NCBI GenBank assembly: GCA_963674665.2
Contig: CAXXPL010000001.1
Span: 124,001-188,000 of the forward strand
Direction: 5' to 3'
Source of the DNA: G963674665 sp963674665
Lineage (GTDB): Bacteria; Desulfobacterota; Desulfovibrionia; Desulfovibrionales; Desulfovibrionaceae
DNA: 64,000 nucleotides
This document shows positions 17,609-25,219 of this stretch, piece by piece; positions within the stretch are counted from its first letter, which is position 1; each line of letters starts with the position of its first letter. The notes beneath the pieces are model-generated. The model ran no database searches. It was not told the origin of the DNA and worked only from the letters and a program-made list of their open reading frames with translations. The position numbers were made by a program, and so were the translations under genes.

Positions 17609-19128
17609 TCTATTTCATCCTCCTTTTTCGCCAGACGGTTGAGCGCATTCACATAGGCGCGCGCGCTGGCCACTATGATATCAGGGTCGGCGCCACGCCC
17701 CACTGCGGAGCAGCCGCCTTCCTCTATGCGTACGAGCACCTCGCCCTGGGCGTCGGTGCCGCTGGTGATGGCGTTGATGGTGAAGCGACGCAACTTCGGC
17801 GAGCGCCCGACCATCTCGGCAATGGTGTTGAATACCGAGTCGATGGGGCCAACGCCGAAACCGGCCTTTTGCACAACCTTGCCGTCTATCTCCATGATCA
17901 CGGCGGCCACCGGTGGTACACCCATGGTGCCGCTCTGCACGCTGAGATGCTTGATGCGGTATTTGTCCGGAATGCGGAATACCTCTTCCAGGACAACGGC
18001 TTCGATGTCTTCGTCGTATATGTGCTCTTTCTTGTCCGCAAGCTTTTTGATGGCTTCGAAGACCAGAACCAAATTCTCGTCCTCAAGCGCGTATCCCATC
18101 TCCTCGAGCTTGCTTTTCAGGGCATGGCGGCCGGAATGCTTGCCCAGTACCAGCTCGCTTTTGCCCCTGCCGATACTCTCCGGGGTCATGATCTCGTAGG
18201 TGCGGCGGTCCTTGAGCACGCCGTCCTGGTGCACGCCGGACTCGTGGGCAAAGGCGTTGGCGCCCACAATGGCCTTGTACGGCGGGATGGGCTGGCCGAT
18301 GACCATGGAGAGCAGGCGGCAGGTGGGGTAGATCTGCTCGGTCTTGATGTTGGACTCCAGCTCGAAATACGGGGCACGGGTGTACAGGTTCATGGCCACT
18401 TCCTCGAGGGAGCAGTTGCCCGCGCGTTCGCCGATGCCGGACACCGTCACCTCGGCCTGGCGTGCGCCTGCGCGCAGCGCGGCAAGGGTGTTGGCCACCG
18501 CGAGACCAAGGTCGTTGTGGCAGTGCACGCTGAACACGGCCTTGTCGCTGTTGGGCACCTTTTCAAGGAGATAGCGGATCAGCTCGGCGAATTCCTCGGG
18601 CTGGGCATAGCCCACGGTATCCGGGATGTTGATGGTGGTGGCGCCGCTGTTGATGGCGATCTCCGTGGCCCGGGCCAGGAACTCCCATTCCGAGCGGGAG
18701 GCGTCCTCGGCGGAGAACTCCACGTTGCTGGTGTACTTGCTGGCGTGCTTCACCGCTGCCTCGATCATCTCCAGCACCTGCTCGGGCTTCTTGTTCAGCT
18801 TGTACTGCATGTGCAGGGGGGAGGTGGCGAGAAACGTGTGGATGCGGGGGTTGGCGCCGTGCTTGATGGCCTCCCAGGTGCGGTCGATGTCCTTGAGCAG
18901 GGCGCGGGTCAGACCGGCCACCTGGCAGTTCTTCACGGTGAGGGAGATGTCGCGTACCGCGTCGAAGTCCCCCTGGCTGGAGACCGGGAAACCGGCCTCG
19001 ATGATGTCCACGCCCAGGGTCTCGAGCTGCCGGGCGAGGCGGATTTTCTCCCTGTGGTTCATGGTGGCGCCAGGTGATTGCTCGCCGTCGCGCAAGGTGG
19101 TGTCGAAAAAGTAAATCTTGTCAGCCAT
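17593..19128 (-). CDS. leuA: 2-isopropylmalate synthase
   Basis: Condenses acetyl-CoA and 2-oxoisovalerate, the committed leucine step. It is 511 residues. The TIM barrel starts FFDTTLRDGEQSPGATM, with EAGFPVSSQGDFDAV, the metal site HCHNDLGLAVANTLAA and HESGVHQDGVLK. The C-terminal LeuA dimer/regulatory domain includes MGVPPVAAVIMEIDGKVV and GVGPIDSVFNTIAEMVG, so leucine feedback is probable. It is the first gene of leuACD. A leucine-rich mini-ORF at 19267-19377 precedes it by 138 bp and may control it by attenuation. Confidence 0.97.
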   Translation of the reverse strand: MADKIYFFDTTLRDGEQSPGATMNHREKIRLARQLETLGVDIIEAGFPVSSQGDFDAVRDISLTVKNCQVAGLTRALLKDIDRTWEAIKHGANPRIHTFLATSPLHMQYKLNKKPEQVLEMIEAAVKHASKYTSNVEFSAEDASRSEWEFLARATEIAINSGATTINIPDTVGYAQPEEFAELIRYLLEKVPNSDKAVFSVHCHNDLGLAVANTLAALRAGARQAEVTVSGIGERAGNCSLEEVAMNLYTRAPYFELESNIKTEQIYPTCRLLSMVIGQPIPPYKAIVGANAFAHESGVHQDGVLKDRRTYEIMTPESIGRGKSELVLGKHSGRHALKSKLEEMGYALEDENLVLVFEAIKKLADKKEHIYDEDIEAVVLEEVFRIPDKYRIKHLSVQSGTMGVPPVAAVIMEIDGKVVQKAGFGVGPIDSVFNTIAEMVGRSPKLRRFTINAITSGTDAQGEVLVRIEEGGCSAVGRGADPDIIVASARAYVNALNRLAKKEDEIECPTH

Positions 19129-19266
19129 GAGTTTCTCCTGTGGGGCTGGAGGTGTGCGTATGCATGCGCGTCAGGGACAGTGGCCCAAAAAGGGCGCACC
19201 ACCATGACGTGATGGGTATCTGTGGCAAATGGCGGCACAATCCCGCCAAAAGAGGTGAAATGGTAT

Positions 19267-19377
19267 TTAAGAGAGCAGAGAACGCTCTCGTAGCGAACAC
19301 GCTAGGATAATGGACAGGAGCCCAGCGCTGGTACCGGCCAGGATGCCGGAGAAGGAAATGTGATTGCAGTGAGTCAT
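19267..19377 (-). CDS. Candidate leucine-rich leader peptide of leuACD
   Basis: A 36-residue frame (MTHCNHISFSGILAG...) that ends ...LLSIILACSLRERSLLS 138 bp before leuA. It has seven Leu codons, two of them CTA, which is rare in this GC-rich genome. GAGGA lies about 10 nt before the ATG. The last codons form a GAGAGC/GCTCTC hairpin. Downstream, GGCGG/CCGCC and GCCC/GGGC hairpins could form the alternative structures of an attenuator, although I see no clean T-run. This layout recalls leuL leaders, which use rare Leu codons. The role is inference. Confidence 0.45.
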   Translation of the reverse strand: MTHCNHISFSGILAGTSAGLLSIILACSLRERSLLS

Positions 19378-19404
19378 TGTATTGCTGTCCTCAATTGCCA
19401 AAAC

Positions 19405-19433
19405 AAGTAAGACAACCGGCAAAGTCTTGTCAA
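19405..19433 (-). promoter_or_regulatory. Possible promoter of the leu leader
   Basis: A perfect TTGACA (minus strand, 19428-19433) precedes the leader ORF. The -10 is poor (TACTTG or TTACTT at 17-18 bp spacing). The position would give a short leader start about 20 nt before the mini-ORF. Confidence 0.3.
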
Positions 19434-19485
19434 GGGGGTGTTGCCGGGATGATGCGTTTTCCTGACAACACCCCTGCATCTGGTT

Positions 19486-20182
19486 TCAGTGGAAGTGATC
19501 ATTCACGTAGCGCGGCCCGGGCAGCCAGGCCCTCGAGTTCGGCCCGTCCAGAAACCGCTTGGGGATACCGGAGAATCCGGTCTGCGCTCCGACAAGGGCG
19601 CCCGTGAGCATGATCCTGGCGATGTTCTGCCCCCCGCCGTTGAGGGAGTGCAGCACCGCGGACTCGATGCGTATGTCCGGATCCGCCGCCGCCATGGCCA
19701 TGTACGAGGGGAGAGCAGGGCGTCCGGGGAGGCGAACCGCCCCTCCTGGGGGGATCGGGATCACCGGGGCGGGGGGAGTGCAAATTGTCGCTGGTCACAG
19801 TGTGGAACGGCAGGGCGCCGCTTTTAACAAGGGCCATGAGCCTGCCGGACAGTCTGGCTGGTGTATCCGCCCGGTTCGCTGACAGGCGTGCCGTCCAGCA
19901 GGGGGAGGAACTCGTTGTCCAGGCGTTGACAGAAGTCCTCGTGGTTGTACCCATCGTGGTCGATTAGCGACCTGACCAGCATGGTGAGGATGAATCCGGC
20001 CTGGGAGAACTGCCCCGCCTTTATGCCCTCGTGATAACGCCCCGCCTTGGGTGTGGTGTAAGCCGTCGATCCAAGGGCCGTAGCCCCGGTGCATGGCCTC
20101 AAGGTCGTAGTACCAGTGCGTCGCCTATCCAGGTGCCCATGACCGCCCCGGCCGCGCGGTCTTGCAGTTTTTCATCGAACAT
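19486..20182 (-). pseudogene. Decayed ADP-ribosylglycohydrolase
   Basis: Remnant of a DraG-like ADP-ribosylglycohydrolase. It starts MFDEKLQDRAAGAVMGTWIG at 20182. A small deletion then removes the segment between GDAL and WYYDLEAMHRG, and an extra T shifts the frame at GYTTPKAGRYHEG. The next intact block reads AGFILTMLVRSLIDHDGYN and FLPLLDGTPVSEPGGYTSQT. Further frame changes lead to LVKSGALPFHTVTSDNLHS, then AMAAADPDIRIE fused directly to SAVLHSLNGGGQNIARIM, showing a large internal deletion. The tail is LTGALVGAQTGFSGIPKRF. At least three lesions make an error-only explanation unlikely. The intact family removes ADP-ribose from proteins. Confidence 0.8.
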
Positions 20183-20326
20183 TGGTCGCTCCTGGATTGG
20201 AGAGGCCGGAGAAGGCCTCCCTTCTGGAACTGCACAAAACCATGATAGGTTGAAAGCATACCACATTGTTTTTTATGCCGCATCGACTTTTCAGTACAAG
20301 GGCAATTCCATGCAGGAAAAAAAGAG

Positions 20327-20351
20327 GGCCCGGTATGGGGGGTACCGGGCC
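20327..20351. terminator. GC-rich hairpin
   Basis: GGCCCGGTA and TACCGGGCC pair around seven bases. There is no adjacent T-run. It lies upstream of the decayed glycohydrolase, in the 537-bp gap. Confidence 0.4.
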
Positions 20352-20647
20352 AGGAGTTGGGGGTGTGGTAAGGAGGGTGATTCAAGTAAGGCAACTGAAC
20401 ATTGCAACAACCTCCCTTGCGAGAAGATGTCCGCAAAATTACAGGGCTGTCATCATTCGTATGCCGTCGCCACGCCCCATCCCGGGGCGAAATCGGCTTA
20501 CATCGATGATCTCGCTATCCGTAACGCGCGAAACAACCACGCGTAGCGGCTACCGACGCTCCGGCAAGAGCGTGTTGACAACAATTTGGAAAGTGGAAGG
20601 CTGCGCGGGAGGAGCGGCTTTGTTTATGGAAGCTTTTGAAAAGGGGG

Positions 20648-20687
20648 TCCGGTGGAAAAACTTTTCATGAAAAGTTTTTCCACCGGA
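20648..20687. terminator. Perfect 40-bp palindrome after the OmpA gene
   Basis: The 40 bases from 20648 to 20687 equal their own reverse complement, with centre CATG. The half-site is TCCGGTGGAAAAACTTTTCA. It starts 33 bp past the minus-strand OmpA stop and can act as a terminator in both directions. It is the most perfect family A member. Confidence 0.65.
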
Positions 20688-20719
20688 AATGTCCTTATCC
20701 TTGCCTCTTCATTCTTTCG

Positions 20720-21946
20720 TTACTTGCTCTGCCGCAGCAGGGGGGTGCCGATGATGATTTCCACGCGGCGGTTGCTGGCGCGGCCTTCAGCCGTGTCGTT
20801 GCTGGCTTCGGGCTGGAAGTAGGAGGCGCCAACAGCGGCCAGGATATCGGGCTTGATTTCGGAGTGGTCGAGGACGTAGCGCACCACGGCGCTGGCGCGT
20901 GCGGAGGAGAGTTCCCAGTTTGTGGGGAAGAGCTTCTGAAAGTTCCGCCCGATGGCCACGTCGTCGGTATGCCCCACAACGTAGATCTGCCGTTCCTCGA
21001 CCTTGCCCAGGGAGGGCAGGATCTTTTTCAGCACTTCCTTGCCTTCGTCGGTGACCTTCGTGCTGCCGGGGGTGAACAGAATGCGCCCCAGGATGTTGAT
21101 CTGAACCCTGTTCTTGAAGCGTTCGATGGCCACTTCCTTTTCCTGGATCTCCCGTTTCAGGTCCTGGATCAGGCTTTCATAGGCCTCGGACATCTGCTGC
21201 TCGGCCTTGGTCTTGTCCAGGAGCTCCGCGGCCTGGGCGCGGCACTGGTCCAGGTTGTGCTGCAGGGTCTGGAGGCGTTCGGCCTTGTTTTCGGCCGTGT
21301 CCTGGCTGCGCAGGTCATCGAGCTCCTTGGCAAGCGAGTCGCAATCCATCTGCTGTTCCAGGCGCGCGGCCAACTCCTGGGACTTGGTGCGGCAATCCTG
21401 GAGCTGTTTGGTGAGATCGCTCACAACATTGTCGGGTCGGGCTGCGCCGGCGGAGGCCTGCTCCTTCTGGCAGGATTCCAGCTCCTTTGCCAGGCTGTCG
21501 GCCCGGGCAGTGGCCTGGCTCGCCTCGTCCGTGGCGTCCTTCAAGTGCTTGGTGGCCTCTTCGAACTTGCCGGCGCAATCACCGAGCTGTTTTTGCAGCT
21601 TCAGGTTGGTCTCCTCGGCACTGCTCAGTGATTTCCTGATGTCCTGGAGGCTCCGCTTGCTCTTGTCCAGCTCGTTTATCCTGCTCTCCAGCGTATCCAC
21701 GTCCTTTTCCGCGGTGTCCAGCTTGATTTGGGCGGCCTCCAGCTTGTCCTGCAGGGATTTGAGGTCCTGTTCGAGTCCCCTGATGTGGTTTTCCCGTTGT
21801 TCGAGCACATCGGTCTGGGAGGAGTATTTGACGAACAGGAAGACGGCGCCCGCGGCGAGGAGCAGGAGCAGGATCACGAGTAGCCAGATGATGCCTGTGC
21901 CGCCTTGGTTGGTGGAGTAGTCGGGTTGCTGAGAGCCGTTGGACAT
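20720..21946 (-). CDS. Membrane-anchored coiled-coil protein with C-terminal OmpA domain
   Basis: 408 residues. A TM helix near 19-41 (IIWLLVILLLLLAAGAVFLF) is followed by a long coiled coil (about 45-270, many E/K/L/Q heptads) and an OmpA/MotB peptidoglycan-binding domain (about 280-405). The domain shows ILFTPGSTKVTDEGKEVL, VVGHTDDVAIG, NWELSSARASAVVRYVLD and AEGRASNRRVEIII. By family it would bind meso-DAP peptidoglycan while anchored in the inner membrane, as MotB-like or spacer proteins do. No MotA partner is adjacent. A lipoprotein gene lies upstream on the same strand (97 bp gap). Confidence 0.9.
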   Translation of the reverse strand: MSNGSQQPDYSTNQGGTGIIWLLVILLLLLAAGAVFLFVKYSSQTDVLEQRENHIRGLEQDLKSLQDKLEAAQIKLDTAEKDVDTLESRINELDKSKRSLQDIRKSLSSAEETNLKLQKQLGDCAGKFEEATKHLKDATDEASQATARADSLAKELESCQKEQASAGAARPDNVVSDLTKQLQDCRTKSQELAARLEQQMDCDSLAKELDDLRSQDTAENKAERLQTLQHNLDQCRAQAAELLDKTKAEQQMSEAYESLIQDLKREIQEKEVAIERFKNRVQINILGRILFTPGSTKVTDEGKEVLKKILPSLGKVEERQIYVVGHTDDVAIGRNFQKLFPTNWELSSARASAVVRYVLDHSEIKPDILAAVGASYFQPEASNDTAEGRASNRRVEIIIGTPLLRQSK

Positions 21947-22043
21947 GAGGCGCCTCCTTGGCAGTTCTGGAGTTGTCGGGGGGCCGGGTGTGCGGTTTGG
22001 ATAGGGGTGCCACTACCCTGGGGACTTATCCGGGAAGACGCGC

Positions 22044-22880
22044 CTAGTTGCCAGTCTCCCTCGAGAAGAAGTCCACCAGGGTCCAAGCCGTGGATAAGGA
22101 CGACGCCCCTCCGTTGGACGCGTCTTGCCGGCCGCCCGGGTCGGATGAGTAAAGTATGTAACGTTGCACGCCGCTCCCGAGCGAGGTGCATTCATAACGT
22201 TCCTTGGTGTATGATTTGCGCTGGATCTTCAGAGACATGGGGGAGCACCCGTTGTTGTGGGCCCAGAACGAGGCCGCACGGGCGCTGCCATCCTCCAAAC
22301 CGGAGCTGCTGAAAATTATGGTGGGGATGGGGCGAACCGGCCTGCACCCCGGCAGAGGGGCGCCGCCATTGATCAGTGCGAGGCCTCCCAGGTTGTGGGT
22401 GCGCATGCAGGCGAGGTGCCCGGACAGATTGGCGCCGTCTCCGGTGCCAACAAGGAAAATTCTTGAGGGCGCGATGGCGTGATCGATGACAAGGGCATCC
22501 ATGATGGCGTCCAGGTACTTGAGTGCCATGGCCTCGGGTTCTCCCTTGCTCATCAAGGTGATCATGGTCCTGATATCCGGACAGGCGAGAACGTAGCCGC
22601 GTTTGCGGCAGGCGTCGCGGAGGGAGGGTTGCAGCGGCGCGCTGTCCGCCCCGAGCAGGATGAGGGCCGGGAAGCGCCTGACCTTGGAGTACCCCTCCGG
22701 GTAGTAGATCGTGGTGGGGACGGAGGTTCCGTCCACGGCCAAGGGAAGTATCGCCGTGGCGTCGGGCCGGCTTTCACTGAGCCAGTCATAAGCCTGGTCC
22801 GCTGAGTTCCCCATGCTCGTGCAGCCAGCCGCAACGAACGCCAAGACCATCAGGACGAGTAATGACCGAGCACTATTCAT
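22044..22880 (-). CDS. Lipoprotein with an alpha/beta-hydrolase-like fold lacking the Ser nucleophile
   Basis: 278 residues. The signal peptide ends in the lipobox VAAGC (Cys20), so the protein is lipidated. The body resembles the PHB depolymerase/LpqC-type esterases: TTIYYPEGYS, FPALILLGADSAPLQPS, CRKRGYVLACPD, then FLVGTGDGANLSGHLA where the nucleophile elbow would be. In GxSxG terms the central residue (147) is Gly, not Ser, so classical esterase activity is doubtful. It lies just upstream of the OmpA coiled-coil gene and may be cotranscribed. A pseudo-enzyme or structural envelope role is possible. Confidence 0.75.
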   Translation of the reverse strand: MNSARSLLVLMVLAFVAAGCTSMGNSADQAYDWLSESRPDATAILPLAVDGTSVPTTIYYPEGYSKVRRFPALILLGADSAPLQPSLRDACRKRGYVLACPDIRTMITLMSKGEPEAMALKYLDAIMDALVIDHAIAPSRIFLVGTGDGANLSGHLACMRTHNLGGLALINGGAPLPGCRPVRPIPTIIFSSSGLEDGSARAASFWAHNNGCSPMSLKIQRKSYTKERYECTSLGSGVQRYILYSSDPGGRQDASNGGASSLSTAWTLVDFFSRETGN

Positions 22881-23150
22881 ACGCCTGCCTAAAGCCTTTT
22901 ACCTTGCTGGTGTCTACCTCAATATTGCCGTTTGAATGCATGTACCGCATCATGTCAAAAAGGCAAAGCCTAATTGAGACGCGGTGATCAATCAATTCCC
23001 CGGAGAACGGAGAGAATAGTCGCCTGTCTGAGCCAACCACGGGGGCGTGAAGCAGAAGGGCGGAAGGCTTTGCGAATGCCGATTTCGGGGGCGCGTCAGA
23101 TGATGCGCTGATTTGTAAAGACAATACAAAAGGTTGATGGGGGTATTATT

Positions 23151-23870
23151 GTGACTTTGAAACAAGATGTGACGGATATCATCCAACGGCTCGAAAATGT
23201 GGCGGATGAACGCAGGCTGGAGGGCATGGGCAGGTTCGGCATCGACATCTCCCGCGCCCTTGGGGTGAGTATCCCACTGTTGCGCAACGAGGCGCGCAAC
23301 TGCCGCAAAGGGGCGAACTCAGTGGAGCGGCATTCCCTTGCTCTCGCCCTGTGGGACGCCGGGATTCACGAGACGCGGATCCTGGCCTCCATGGTGGACT
23401 CGCCCGGCGAGGTCGGTGAAGGGCAACTGGAGGCCTGGGCCAGGGACTTCAACTCCTGGGATCTGTGCGACCAGTGCTGCAACAACCTGTTTCGCCACAC
23501 CTCCCATGCCTGGAACAAGGCCATGGAGTGGGGAGCGCTTGGGGCGCGGGGACCGGAGTTCTCGGTGCGCGCCGGGTTTGTGCTCATGGCCACCCTGGCT
23601 GTGGGAGACAAGAGATCGCCGGACGAGCGGTTTCTGGAGTTTTTCCCTCTGCTGCGTCGAGGCTGCGCCGATGGCCGGAACTATGTGAAAAAGGCCGTGA
23701 GCTGGGCGCTCAGGCAGATGGGCAAGCGCTCTTCCGCGCTGCACGCCCCGACCGTGGAACTGGCCAACTGGATGCGTGAGCAAGACACTCCCTCGGCCCG
23801 ATGGATTGGCGCCGACGCGCTTCGGGACATCGAGCGCCCGGAGATTCTTGAACGCCTGGGATTGCGGTAG
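23151..23870 (+). CDS. DNA alkylation repair protein, AlkD-like
   Basis: A 239-residue all-helical HEAT-like repeat protein of the AlkC/AlkD DNA glycosylase superfamily, which excises alkylated purines such as 3- and 7-methylpurines. Family marks are GIDISRALGVSIPLLRNEAR, ALALWDAGIHETRILASMV, the substrate-binding FNSWDLCDQCCNNLF block with the conserved Trp-Asp, and NYVKKAVSWALRQMGKRS. It starts at GTG (23151) behind a purine-rich GGTTGATGGGGG. It is transcribed divergently from the lipoprotein gene. Confidence 0.9.
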   Translation: MTLKQDVTDIIQRLENVADERRLEGMGRFGIDISRALGVSIPLLRNEARNCRKGANSVERHSLALALWDAGIHETRILASMVDSPGEVGEGQLEAWARDFNSWDLCDQCCNNLFRHTSHAWNKAMEWGALGARGPEFSVRAGFVLMATLAVGDKRSPDERFLEFFPLLRRGCADGRNYVKKAVSWALRQMGKRSSALHAPTVELANWMREQDTPSARWIGADALRDIERPEILERLGLR

Positions 23871-23992
23871 CTTGTATTGTGGAAAAGTTGTTCGTAACCT
23901 GTATATAAATTATGCCTATATTGTAACCATCTTGTTTCCTTGAAGGGGAAACCGCACTTGCAGGGGGCACTGCGACAGGGTATAGTACTTCC

Positions 23993-24211
23993 ATGAGAAA
24001 GAGTCCCTTTTCATCCGTGAACATGGCATGGCGCGTGCGCGTGCTCGAACCCCTGTGCGAGGCCGCCAGGGACTCCGGCACGCCCCTTCCCGTGATGTTG
24101 CGCCGGGCCGTGAACCATCACCTCGAGCAGCGTCAGGGCAATGCCACCCTGGCCACTTGGCGCCGCGCCATGGCCCTGCTCTCCCACGAGACCGACCTGG
24201 CCGACCTCTGA
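23993..24211 (+). CDS. Hypothetical 72-residue protein
   Basis: I do not recognise it. The frame reads MAWRVRVLEPLCEAARDSG, PLPVMLRRAVNHHLEQR, TLATWRRAMALLSHE: short amphipathic helices with basic faces, no cysteine cluster, no TM. The ribosome site is weak. GC-rich composition keeps all frames open in this genome, so support is modest. Confidence 0.4.
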   Translation: MRKSPFSSVNMAWRVRVLEPLCEAARDSGTPLPVMLRRAVNHHLEQRQGNATLATWRRAMALLSHETDLADL

Positions 24212-24513
24212 TTCCTTTACACGCCCGCTGACAGACTTCGTTATTCCATAGGACACTGCGAAACGGCACTGACCTTCAGTTCCGTCCGGATGTGCGGTGG
24301 TTTAGCGTGTCGGATGGGATGAGAATTTCCGTTGTGTAACTCAACTATGCAAAGGCATGCAATAATACAGGGTTGTATGCTTTTATGCTCAGGGATGGAG
24401 TATTATTTTCTATTTGCTTGGCAGGATTCTACGCCAACTCCTTGACTCGTATTTACAACTTGGTTAACTGTTATTTTAATTATATTTTTTGTGCGATCTC
24501 ATGGAGGTCTCTG
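24212..24513. other. AT-rich leader region of the GTPase/OmpA cluster
   Basis: 300 bp without a supported gene, AT-rich from about 24330. It probably holds the promoter of the cluster. TTGACT at 24441 is the best -35 I see, with only a weak TAACTG -10. Confidence 0.35.
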
Positions 24514-25122
24514 ATGAGCAAGGACAATGGTCAGTTGGAGGAGAGCCCCGCGGCCGCGTCGCATCCAGGTCAATCTGGCGGTATGGATAATATCGAGCAG
24601 ATCCGGCATTTGCTTTTCGGACCGCAAGTGAAGAGCCTTGAAAACCGAATACAGAATCTGGACAAGCGGTTGGAGCAGGAAATGACCGCCATTCGGGACG
24701 ATCTCAGAAAACGCCTCGATTCTCTCGAGCAATACATGAAAAGCGAATTCAGCAGTCTGTTGGAACGCATCGAGGGGGAGCGGGAGGAGAGATCCACGGC
24801 GGACAAACAGCAGCTCGGGCAGATCAAGGAGTTGGAGGAGAGCCTTGAGAACAGGGCCAAAACCCTCGAGGATGCCGTACGGAAGAGCGCTCACGAGATC
24901 CATGAGCAGATGCTGCGGCAGGCCAAGACGCTCACCGAGGAAGCACAGCTGCTGCATGAACGGGCCTTGATCGAGCTGCACGACAGCGCGGCCGCCATCC
25001 GCGCGGAATACGTCGATCGTTCGCTGCTCTCAAGTCTATTCACGGAAACCGCCCTGAGATTGAACAATGATCTCGCCAGGGCCATGGTTCCCAATTCCAT
25101 GGATATCGACACCCCCTCATGA
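24514..25122 (+). CDS. Coiled-coil protein at the head of the GTPase/OmpA cluster
   Basis: 202 residues starting MSKDNGQLEESPAAAS, with GGAGG 7 nt upstream; codons further upstream look non-coding. After a Pro/Ser/Gly-rich head, MDNIEQIRHLLFGPQVKSLE begins an unbroken coiled coil (about 40-185, e.g. RIQNLDKRLEQEMTAIRDDL). The tail RSLLSSLFTETALRLNNDLA is a short amphipathic helix. There is no TM and no catalytic motif. The phrase about a SLLSSLF element and a LLFGPQV head is reminiscent of small coiled-coil partners found next to bacterial Ras-like GTPases; that is from memory. It likely works with the next two genes. Confidence 0.75.
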   Translation: MSKDNGQLEESPAAASHPGQSGGMDNIEQIRHLLFGPQVKSLENRIQNLDKRLEQEMTAIRDDLRKRLDSLEQYMKSEFSSLLERIEGEREERSTADKQQLGQIKELEESLENRAKTLEDAVRKSAHEIHEQMLRQAKTLTEEAQLLHERALIELHDSAAAIRAEYVDRSLLSSLFTETALRLNNDLARAMVPNSMDIDTPS

Positions 25123-25219
25123 AGTGTTGATGGCGGAGCAGGAGTTGTAGGGTCTTACGCGCCTTGAACCGGAGATGGTCGGGCTTCCATCAGGGGCCGA
25201 CTGTTTTCATGGAAACGCA

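Larger units (their letters stand above)
20183..20719. other. Intergenic region with hairpins only
   Basis: No supported gene. It holds the hairpin at 20327-20351 and the perfect palindrome at 20648-20687. Between them, 20400-20600 has no frame I trust. Confidence 0.5.

Noticed and set aside
22873..23124. An 83-codon minus-strand frame overlapping the lipoprotein start
   Set aside because: The tail (GNIEVDTSKVKGFRQAYE) looks protein-like, but no ribosome site, family or conserved motif supports it.
24416..24435. A sigma-54-like TGGCAG...ACGC site before the coiled-coil gene
   Set aside because: GG and GC are 11 nt apart rather than 10, and the flanking bases do not fit.
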